The position numbers and the translations under genes were made by a program. From Pseudomonas sp. LRP2-20 (GTDB taxonomy: Bacteria > Pseudomonadota > Gammaproteobacteria > Pseudomonadales > Pseudomonadaceae): DNA of 64,000 nt. Position 1 is the stretch's first letter. The number at the start of each line of letters is the position of its first letter. Under the pieces are notes generated by a model. The model was not told the DNA's origin and ran no database searches. It saw only the letters and a program-made list of their open reading frames with translations. This document shows positions 57,602 to 64,000 of the stretch, in pieces. The stretch is from NCBI RefSeq assembly GCF_024349685.1, contig NZ_AP025944.1, positions 5,287,001 through 5,351,000 of the forward strand, given 5' to 3'.

Positions 57602-59128
57602 TTAGCGCGCGGTTTGCAGCGCGGGGCGGGGCAACGGGCGGCTCAATAGCGCGCCGACCACCACGGCGAATAGCAGTGCTGCGCAGCCAGCACACAGCAG
57701 CATCGCCTGGAACCCGCCCATGAAGGCCTGCAGGACGAGTGGTGCGATAACTTGGCGAAGGCCCGGTTCGACCCCTGCCAGTGCTGCTGGCATATCACCT
57801 GCGGCGACGCGTGTGGCCATGGCGGCGACATTGCCCAGCTGCTCGGGCGCCACCTGCTGCAGCGCTTGTCGCAACAATTGCTCGCCACGGGTGGCCAGTA
57901 CACCACCGAAAATGCCGATGGCGAGCACAATGGCGCCAAACCGGGTGGTGGTGCTCAGCCCGGAAGCCATCCCCGTACGCTCCCGCGGCACACAAGCCAT
58001 GATGTTCTTCTGCGTATCCCCATTCAGCAGCCCGGCCCCCGCCCCCAACACCAGGCTGGCCAAGGCAAACGCCACATACCCCCCGACACCCACAGCCCAG
58101 GCACACAGCAGATTCCCCACCCCCACCAACACCAGCCCCAGGGCAAACACCTGAGCCGGGCTCAACCACACAGCCAAGCGCATCCCCCAGCGCGGCGCCA
58201 GCAACATCGCCACGGCAAACGGCAGCATCCCCGCCCCTGCCGCCAGCGCCGACAGCTGCAGCCCGTTCTGCAGATACAACGGCAACAACGTCATCATCAC
58301 TTGCGCACAGGCGGCATACGCGAACATCCCCAGCAAGGCCCCGATGAAGCGCCCGCTGCGCATCAGTTGCAGGTCGATCATCGGCCGTTCCTGGCTGCGT
58401 TCGACCATGATGAACAGCCCCATCAGGAACGCGCTGATCAGCAGGCGCCCGAGCGTATCGACGCTGGTCCAGCCCACCTGATTGGCCTCGATCATCGCCC
58501 AGATCAGGCAGCCCAGGCTGCCGGCGAAGGTCAGGCTGCCCATCGGGTCGAGCCTTGCGGCAGCGCTGTCGCGAGACTCTTCGATACTGCGCAGCACCAT
58601 CAGCGCCAGCACCGCCACCAGCGGCAGGTTGATGTAAAAGATCCAGCGCCAGCCGAGGGTGCTGGCGATCACGCCGCCGAGCAATGGCGCGAAGGTGATG
58701 GTCGCGCCCATGCAGGCGCCCCAGAACGCCCAGGCACGCAGGCGCTCCTGCGGTTCGTGGAAGCGGTGGCCGATGGCGGCCAGGGCTGAGGTCAGCAGCA
58801 TTGCCGCGCCCACGCCTTTGGCTGCCCGGGCCAGGTCGAGGAATAGCAGGCTGGGGGCGGCACCGCAGGCGAGCGAAGCAACGCCGAACACGGCCAGGCC
58901 GATCAGCAGCATGCGCTGGCGGCCGAAGCGGTCGGCCAGGCTGCCGGCGGGCAGCAGGCAGGCGGCGAAGGCCAGCAGGTAGGCGCTGACCACCCATTCG
59001 ATATCGGCAAACGAGCCGGAGAGGTCGCGGGCGATGCTGGGCAGGCTGACGGCGACGATGTTGGTGTCGAGGATGATCAGGGCACAGACCAGGGAGGCGG
59101 TGAGCAGGGTGAAGCGTGCAGAAGGCAT
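57602..59128 (-). CDS. MFS multidrug-type exporter (DHA2, 14 TM)
   Basis: It has 508 residues with 14 predicted membrane segments. The N-terminal LDTNIVAVSLPSIARDL (motif typical of DHA2/EmrB-QacA) is followed by motif A GSLADRFGRQRML. It is likely a proton-driven drug or metabolite exporter; the substrate is unknown. The start at 59128 was preferred to an upstream frame that runs through a REP sequence. It is divergent from a LysR regulator that probably controls it. Confidence 0.92.
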   Translation of the reverse strand: MPSARFTLLTASLVCALIILDTNIVAVSLPSIARDLSGSFADIEWVVSAYLLAFAACLLPAGSLADRFGRQRMLLIGLAVFGVASLACGAAPSLLFLDLARAAKGVGAAMLLTSALAAIGHRFHEPQERLRAWAFWGACMGATITFAPLLGGVIASTLGWRWIFYINLPLVAVLALMVLRSIEESRDSAAARLDPMGSLTFAGSLGCLIWAMIEANQVGWTSVDTLGRLLISAFLMGLFIMVERSQERPMIDLQLMRSGRFIGALLGMFAYAACAQVMMTLLPLYLQNGLQLSALAAGAGMLPFAVAMLLAPRWGMRLAVWLSPAQVFALGLVLVGVGNLLCAWAVGVGGYVAFALASLVLGAGAGLLNGDTQKNIMACVPRERTGMASGLSTTTRFGAIVLAIGIFGGVLATRGEQLLRQALQQVAPEQLGNVAAMATRVAAGDMPAALAGVEPGLRQVIAPLVLQAFMGGFQAMLLCAGCAALLFAVVVGALLSRPLPRPALQTAR

Positions 59129-59193
59129 GGATAGGCTCCGGGGGCGAGCGGGTTGGTTGGCCTGTGAGATCGCCGGGGCTGCTTTGCAGCCCA

Positions 59194-59274
59194 TCGCAGG
59201 CAAGCCAGCTCCCACAGGTACAGTGCAGGCTCCAAGGGCGGCGCTGTACCTGTGGGAGCCGCGCTTGCCGGCGA
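59194..59274. repeat. Inverted REP pair in the exporter-LysR gap
   Basis: Two inverted REP-like copies (59194-59218 and 59249-59274) with GGCAAGCCAGCTCCCACAGG and its near-inverse. They are diverged from the recN and smpB pairs. Confidence 0.8.
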
Positions 59275-59379
59275 TGGACCGCGCAGCGGTCCCCTGCATG
59301 TTGGACTCACCTTAATGCCTTCGGCCCCGAAGCTTGTTAGCCTCAAAGGACCGCTTCATTAGCTTGCAGGTAACACCGC

Positions 59380-60243
59380 ATGGAAATTCGTCATTTCCGT
59401 TACTTCCTCTGTGTCGCCCGCCACGGTCACTTCACCCGTGCCGCCGAGCAGCTGGGCATCGCCCCGCCCACCCTCAGCCGGCAGATCCAGGACATGGAGC
59501 GCGAGCTGGGCGTGCGGCTGTTCGAGCGCAATCAGCGCGAAGTGAACCTCACCGCCGCCGGGCAGGCGCTGCTGGTTGAAGCTGAGCAGGCGGTGCGTCA
59601 GTTCGATGCCGCGCAGCTGGGCGCGCAGCGTGCCGGGCGTGGTGAAAGCGGGCGTATCGAACTGGGCTACGTGGCGTCGGCGGCGTACTCGGGCATGTTG
59701 CAGCGGCAGGTGGTCAGCTTCAGTGATGCTCACCCCGGTGTGCGCCTGAACATCCGTGAACTGCCTATGGCCGAGCTGCCGGGCATGGTTCGCGATGGCC
59801 TGCTCGACCTGGCCTATGTGCGATCGCCGATGGAGCTGCCGGAAGAACTGGAAGCCATCGCCTTGCACCAGGAGGGTTTCGTACTCGCCCTGCCCGCCAG
59901 TTCGCGGATCAACGAACTGCAGCAGATTCCGGCAGCGCGACTGGCCAACGAGACCTTCATCCTGCCAGAGCAGATTTCCGGCACGCTGGAGGCGGCGGCG
60001 CAGGGTGGGTTCGTTCCTCGGCTCGGACCACAACCGGGTAGCCTGGTGGCGGTGATTACCTTGGTGTCGCTGGGGCAAGGGATCGCAGTGGTGCCGGAGT
60101 CGGTGGTGCAGCGCATCAGCCTGCCGCAGGTGAACTACCGGCGGATTGCCGATTGCCAGGCCAGTTCGTGGTTGAGCCTGGTCTATCGGCGCTTCGAGAA
60201 AGCGCCGGCTGTGAACAGGTACATCGAGATGGTAAGCGACTAG
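59380..60243 (+). CDS. LysR-family transcription regulator
   Basis: It has 287 residues. The N-terminal winged helix MEIRHFRYFLCVARHGHFTRAAEQLGIAPPTLSRQIQDMERELGVRLFERNQREV is typical, and the periplasmic-binding-like effector domain follows. It is divergent from the MFS exporter with 251 bp between, so it probably controls that gene and itself. The effector is not known. Confidence 0.95.
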   Translation: MEIRHFRYFLCVARHGHFTRAAEQLGIAPPTLSRQIQDMERELGVRLFERNQREVNLTAAGQALLVEAEQAVRQFDAAQLGAQRAGRGESGRIELGYVASAAYSGMLQRQVVSFSDAHPGVRLNIRELPMAELPGMVRDGLLDLAYVRSPMELPEELEAIALHQEGFVLALPASSRINELQQIPAARLANETFILPEQISGTLEAAAQGGFVPRLGPQPGSLVAVITLVSLGQGIAVVPESVVQRISLPQVNYRRIADCQASSWLSLVYRRFEKAPAVNRYIEMVSD

Positions 60244-60308
60244 ACCTCGAACAATTTGTCTCATCGCTGGTGAGACTTTTATTGCTGCCTGGTGCTCACC
60301 GCAATATT

Positions 60309-60560
60309 TTCAGCGCCTATGAGATCGAGCGCCGCCCACGCGGCGCATCGCGAGCTGCGCTCGCTCCTACGTTTGTTTCGGGCCAATTTTTCCTGCGGAA
60401 TTTACGCGCGAACGCCTTGGCGCATGACTCGATACCGTGTCGTACCAACAAGGCGGTCGCGCACGCCTGCCACAGGCGTTACTGGCCCGAAACAAACGTA
60501 GGAGCGAGCGCAGCTCGCGATGCGCCGCGCGGGCGGCGCTCGATCTCATAGGCGCTGAAG
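60309..60560. repeat. Long palindromic repeat, copy 2 (about 250 bp)
   Basis: Arms at 60309-60386 and 60479-60560 are inverted repeats of about 78 bp with GATCGAGCGCCGCCC and CCTACGTTTGTTTCGGGCCA. The loop of about 90 bp (AACAAGGCGGTCGCGCACGCCTG...) is also similar to copy 1 at 14494-14738. It fills most of the 424-bp gap between the LysR gene and gabP. The rest holds the terminator below. Confidence 0.9.
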
Positions 60561-60606
60561 GGTTCATGGCGAACACATTCCCGCCCCTTCACATTTCCAG
60601 ACATGG

Positions 60607-60642
60607 CACAAAAAACGAAGGGCACCCATCCACTGGTGCCCT
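60607..60642 (-). terminator. Terminator of the gabP-like gene
   Basis: On the minus strand a hairpin GGGCACC / GGTGCCC (60619-60642) is followed by TTCGTTTTTT, 25 bp after the stop codon. Confidence 0.85.
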
Positions 60643-60667
60643 CGCCCTTGTTGCAAGGTGAACTCAA

Positions 60668-62059
60668 TCACCCCATCGACCGCGCCCCCACCATTTGCGC
60701 ATGGCCCCGCGAGGTGACGATCCCCAGGAAGGAAATCACGATCGCCAGGCCCAAGGTCGAACTCACTTCCGCCCGGTGCTCAGGCGTGTACATCATCACC
60801 GCCAGCGCACCGGCGATGAAGACGATCACTGCCCAGGTCAGGTACGGGAACAGCCACATGCGGAACTTCAACTCGGTATTCTCGCGCTCCAGGCGGCGGC
60901 GCATGCGCAGCTGGGAGATGGCGATGACCATGTACACCAGCAGCGCGATGGCGCCGGAGCTGGCCAGCAGGAACTCGAACACGCCCTTGGGTGCGAAGTA
61001 GTTGAGGATGGCGATGGCGGCGCCGATCAGGGTGCTGCCGAACACCGCGGCGCGTGGCACACCGACCTTGGAGGTCTTGTTGAGAAACGCCGGGGCGTCG
61101 CCGCGCTTGGCCAGCGAGTACATCATCCGCGAGGCGATGTAGATCGACGAGTTCATGCAGCTGGTCACCGCCACCAGCACCACCAGGTCGACCATGAAGG
61201 CCGCGTTGGGGATGTTCATGATTTCCAGCGCGCGCTGGTACGAACCCACCACCGCCAGCTGCGGGTCGTTCCACGGCACCACCGAGATGATCACGAAGAT
61301 CGACAGGATATAGAAGGTGCTGATCCGCCAGATCACCGAACGGGTGGCCTTGGCAATGTTGCGCGACGGGTCGCTGGATTCGGAGGCGGCGATGGTCACG
61401 GCCTCGGTACCGATGAAGCTGAACATCACGGTGATGAACGCACCGATCACCGCCGACCAGCCTTTCGGCACAAAGCCGCCATGCTCGGCCATCAGCCCGC
61501 TCAAGCCGCTGACTTCGCGGTTGGGCAGCCAGCCCATCAGCGCGGCGAAGCCCAGGCCGATGAAACCGAGAATTGCCGTGACCTTGAGGATGGCGAACCA
61601 GAACTCGAACTCGCCGTACTTGGCCACGCTGAACAGGTTGGTGCCTGCCAGCAACAGCACCGAGGCAAGGGCGAAGATCCAGCTGGGGATATCGGGGAAC
61701 CAGGCGTTGAGCACATGCCCCGCCGCCAGCGCTTCGATCGGGATCACCAACACCCAGAACCACCAGTACAACCAGCCGATGGTATAGCCGGCCCAGCGGC
61801 CGATGGCCTGGTCCGCGTAGGTGGAGAACGATCCAGTGTCCGGGTGTGCAACGGCCATTTCGCCGAGCATGCGCATGACCAGTACCACCAGGGTGCCGGC
61901 CACGAAATACGAAAGAATGGTGGCTGGCCCGGCCGCCGCAATGGCGTGCCCGGAGCCGACGAAAAGTCCTGCGCCGATGATGCCGGCGATGGACAGCATC
62001 GTTACATGACGTGGCTTGAAACCTTGTGCAAGGTTGCCATCAGATCCCACGGTGTTCAT
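60668..62059 (-). CDS. gabP: Amino acid permease of the AAT family, GabP-like
   Basis: It has 463 residues with 12 membrane segments. The N-terminus reads LAQGFKPRHVTMLSIAGIIGAGLFVGSGHAI, the APC/AAT hallmark, with PDTGSFSTYADQAIGRWAG after it. The sequence is closest in look to GABA permeases. Substrate choice by eye is limited, so related amino acids are possible. It stands alone with its own terminator. Confidence 0.85.
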   Translation of the reverse strand: MNTVGSDGNLAQGFKPRHVTMLSIAGIIGAGLFVGSGHAIAAAGPATILSYFVAGTLVVLVMRMLGEMAVAHPDTGSFSTYADQAIGRWAGYTIGWLYWWFWVLVIPIEALAAGHVLNAWFPDIPSWIFALASVLLLAGTNLFSVAKYGEFEFWFAILKVTAILGFIGLGFAALMGWLPNREVSGLSGLMAEHGGFVPKGWSAVIGAFITVMFSFIGTEAVTIAASESSDPSRNIAKATRSVIWRISTFYILSIFVIISVVPWNDPQLAVVGSYQRALEIMNIPNAAFMVDLVVLVAVTSCMNSSIYIASRMMYSLAKRGDAPAFLNKTSKVGVPRAAVFGSTLIGAAIAILNYFAPKGVFEFLLASSGAIALLVYMVIAISQLRMRRRLERENTELKFRMWLFPYLTWAVIVFIAGALAVMMYTPEHRAEVSSTLGLAIVISFLGIVTSRGHAQMVGARSMG

Positions 62060-62424
62060 TGATGTTGTTCTCTTTTTGCTGACACAAGGAAGGACGGGCA
62101 GGCGTAGGCGAAAATATCTCCTTTCAAATCAATAAGTCGACACGTTGCTGGTGCTCTGTTGTTGATCTTTGGCACGCGTCACAGAGCAAGATGCCGGTGC
62201 GGTTCGGGCTTCATTTAAGCCCCGCGAGGCTGTGGGAAATTACACGAGAACGCCTCGGAACTGTTCGATCACGACAGCGCATTTCCATAAACGCCAGATC
62301 TCGCGAACGGCTTGTCCAATCACGCCAGCAGGCCGTCTGAAGCTTTCGCAATTCAATTGGGTGGGTTTGTCGCGCGCACAAAAAAGCCCCGGTCACCCAG
62401 GGCCTCTGTTGCTCAGGCGTCTGC
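62060..62424. other. Non-coding gap with terminator of the ACS transporter
   Basis: This is 365 bp upstream of gabP and downstream of the MFS gene. A terminator at 62380-62406, read on the minus strand, has stem GGCCCTGGG / CCGGGGC followed by TTTTTT. The other 300 bp should contain the gabP promoter, but no convincing elements were identified. Confidence 0.6.
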
Positions 62425-63768
62425 CTACGCCTGCCCGGTACGCTCGAAGCGCCTGGCCAGCAACAGGTAAGCGAAGATTCCCAGCACGCCATGGGCGGCC
62501 ACGAACCAGAGTGCGTTGTGGAACGAGCCCGTGCTGGCGACTACGTAGCCGATCACCAGTGGGGTGACGATGCCGGCGATGTTGCCGATGCCGTTGAACA
62601 CGCCGCCACACAGCCCGACCATCTTCTTCGGCGCCACATCCGACAACACGGCCCAGCCCACCGCCGCCAGGCCCTTGCCGAAGAAGGCCAGGGTCATCAG
62701 CGCGATCACCGCCGCGTTGCCCTCCACATAGTTGGCCAGCACCAGGCTGGTAGACAGCGCCATGCCGATCACGAACGGGGTCTTGCGCGCCTTGGATGGG
62801 TGCACGCCGCGGCGGATCAGGCAGTCCGAGACGAAGCCGCCGAGGATGCCGCCGGTGAAGCCGCAGATGGCCGGCAGCGCGGCGACCCAGCCGGCCTCCA
62901 TGATGGTCATGCCACGGCCTTTGATCAGGTAGATCGGGAACCAGGTGATGAAGAAGTAGGTGAGCGCGGTGATGCAGTACTGGCCCAGGTACACCGCCCA
63001 CAGGTTGCGGCTGGTGAACAGCTGTGCGATCTCGGTGCGGGTCGGTTTGCTCCTGGCCGTCTTGCGTTCCTTTTCCAGGTCGACCAGCGCACCGCCTTCG
63101 CGCATGTAGTCCAGCTCTTCGCGGCTCAACCCCGGCGCGCTGTGCGGCTCGTGATAAAGCCGGAACCACACCACGCTCAGCACCAACCCCAGCACGCCCA
63201 TCCAGATGAACACCTGCTCCCAGCTCAGGGTGTGGGTCATCCATGCCATCAGCGGGGTGAACAGCACCACGGCCATGTACTGCGCCGAGTTGAACAGGGC
63301 CGAGGCCGTACCGCGTTCACGGGTGGGGAACCAGCAGCTGACGATGCGCGAGTTGGCCGGGAACGCCGGTGACTCCACCAGGCCGAGCATGAAGCGCATG
63401 GAAAACAGCGCCACTGCCGCCGAAGCACCGGCCAGCCCCAGCCAGCCGACTGTGCCCTGCAGCAAGGTGAACAGTGACCAGAGGATCAGGCTGACGCCAT
63501 AGACCCGGCGCGCGCCGAAACGGTCGAGCAGCCAGCCGCCAGGGACCTGGCCCAGGGCGTAGGCCCAGGCGAAGGCCGAGAAGATCATGCCCAGCATCAC
63601 AGGGTCCAGGCCCAGGTCTTTCAGTACTTCGGTGCCGGTGATCGACAGGGTGGCGCGGTCGGCGTAGTTGATGACGGTGATGACGAAGATCAGCGCCAGG
63701 ACCAGGAAGCGATGGCGACCGATCCCGGCCACGGCCTGCGATGCGGCGACGGCGGATTTGCTGTTCAT
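62425..63768 (-). CDS. MFS transporter, anion:cation symporter (ACS) type
   Basis: It has 447 residues and about 12 membrane segments. The start segment VLALIFVITVINYADRATLSITG and PGGWLLDRFGARRVYG are typical of the glucarate/galactonate/phthalate (ACS) branch of MFS. The likely cargo is a sugar acid or similar organic anion. It stands next to a 2-hydroxyacid dehydrogenase that could act on the same type of compound. Confidence 0.9.
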   Translation of the reverse strand: MNSKSAVAASQAVAGIGRHRFLVLALIFVITVINYADRATLSITGTEVLKDLGLDPVMLGMIFSAFAWAYALGQVPGGWLLDRFGARRVYGVSLILWSLFTLLQGTVGWLGLAGASAAVALFSMRFMLGLVESPAFPANSRIVSCWFPTRERGTASALFNSAQYMAVVLFTPLMAWMTHTLSWEQVFIWMGVLGLVLSVVWFRLYHEPHSAPGLSREELDYMREGGALVDLEKERKTARSKPTRTEIAQLFTSRNLWAVYLGQYCITALTYFFITWFPIYLIKGRGMTIMEAGWVAALPAICGFTGGILGGFVSDCLIRRGVHPSKARKTPFVIGMALSTSLVLANYVEGNAAVIALMTLAFFGKGLAAVGWAVLSDVAPKKMVGLCGGVFNGIGNIAGIVTPLVIGYVVASTGSFHNALWFVAAHGVLGIFAYLLLARRFERTGQA

Positions 63769-63848
63769 TTGGACCCTCTTGCTTCTCGGTGGAAGCGATT
63801 GTTCTTGTGCGGAGAAGGTGTGGCTCTTGGGCCTTGTGTTGCCTGTAC

Positions 63849-63882
63849 CGGCCTCTTCGCGGGCTTGCCCGCGAAGAGGCCC
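63849..63882. repeat. REP hairpin
   Basis: A single palindromic REP unit, GGCCTCTTCGCGGGC / GCCCGCGAAGAGGCC, ends at the stop codon of the partial dehydrogenase. It may serve as a 3' stabiliser or terminator. Confidence 0.85.
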
Positions 63883-64000
63883 TAAAGGTCGATCACCCGA
63901 TTCGGCGGCAGCTCACCGCGAAAACAGGCTTCAAGGTTGTTCAGCACCATGCGCCCCATCTCCAGCCGGGTCTGCAGCGTGGCGCTGCCGCGATGCGGCT
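63882..64000 (-). CDS. 2-hydroxyacid dehydrogenase, C-terminal end (partial)
   Basis: The visible end reads PHRGSATLQTRLEMGRMVLNNLEACFRGE and closes with PPNRVIDL. It matches the C-terminus of D-isomer-specific 2-hydroxyacid dehydrogenases (glyoxylate/hydroxypyruvate or 2-ketogluconate reductase type), where the PH-GSAT segment contains the catalytic His. About 38 residues are in the window. Co-direction with the ACS transporter suggests use of the imported sugar acid. Confidence 0.85.
   Translation of the reverse strand, partial: PHRGSATLQTRLEMGRMVLNNLEACFRGELPPNRVIDL

Noticed and set aside
57752..58997. Long open frames on both strands within the MFS exporter
   Set aside because: They are Pro/Arg/Gln-rich shadows of the transmembrane gene in high-GC DNA.
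62211..62492. A small minus-strand gene upstream of gabP
   Set aside because: The frame overlaps the 3' end of the ACS transporter and its terminator, and has no ribosome site.

Overview
The window looks like the chromosome of a Pseudomonas, most likely of the P. putida group. It has a high-GC core and the pseudomonad neighbourhood dnaJ-dnaK-grpE / recN / fur-bamE / rnfH-ratA-smpB / lld operon / ssrA. The tmRNA tag reads ANDENYEGYALAA, and REP-type repeats of the kind common in P. putida lie between genes. This placement rests on gene content, not on a database search.

Left core (1-15670): the chaperone genes dnaJ (partial), dnaK and grpE run leftward, and dnaK and grpE each have a near-perfect heat-shock promoter. 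recN has a LexA box. fur and bamE are divergent. rnfH and ratA overlap, and smpB follows with almost no leader. The lactate cluster is lldR (divergent regulator), lldP, lldD and a long FAD/Fe-S D-lactate dehydrogenase. A small secreted protein and ssrA (tmRNA) close the region.

Integrated island (about 15671-50030, roughly 34 kb): a tyrosine integrase sits just after the 3' end of ssrA. Paired 10-bp integrase-arm-like repeats occur at both ends. Inside are: (a) a WYL regulator of the CapW/BrxR type beside an unfamiliar five-gene leftward operon encoding two dynamin-like GTPases, a coiled-coil tail-anchored protein, a glycine-zipper protein and a Ycf46-like AAA+ ATPase with C-terminal LRV-like repeats; (b) a rightward recombination-type module with a zinc-ribbon/glycine-zipper protein, DUF932, a YqaJ-type exonuclease, a four-cysteine RDF-like protein, RadC and a small membrane protein; (c) a complete leftward type I BREX locus (brxR, brxA, brxB, brxC, pglX, a GmrSD-like DUF262/DUF1524 gene, pglZ, brxL); (d) a right-end maintenance module with an inovirus-Gp2-like replication protein, an AlpA-type regulator and a MatP-like ribbon-helix-helix protein with matS-like sites upstream. 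The operon in (a) is the best candidate for an undescribed system, probably anti-phage. The two WYL regulators, one per defence operon, share a 10-bp motif in their upstream regions.

Right core (50030-64000): two small pseudomonad-type hypothetical genes (DUF6124-like, DUF3077), an AraC/GyrI-type regulator, and a tightly overlapping six-gene leftward operon resembling an RsbR-RsbS-RsbT stressosome with an RsbX/SpoIIE-like phosphatase, a histidine kinase and a hybrid kinase. Then come an MFS multidrug-type exporter divergent from a LysR regulator, a GABA-permease-like amino acid transporter, an ACS-type MFS transporter and the 3' end of a 2-hydroxyacid dehydrogenase. Two copies of a long palindromic repeat of about 250 bp lie near 14.5 kb and 60.4 kb.
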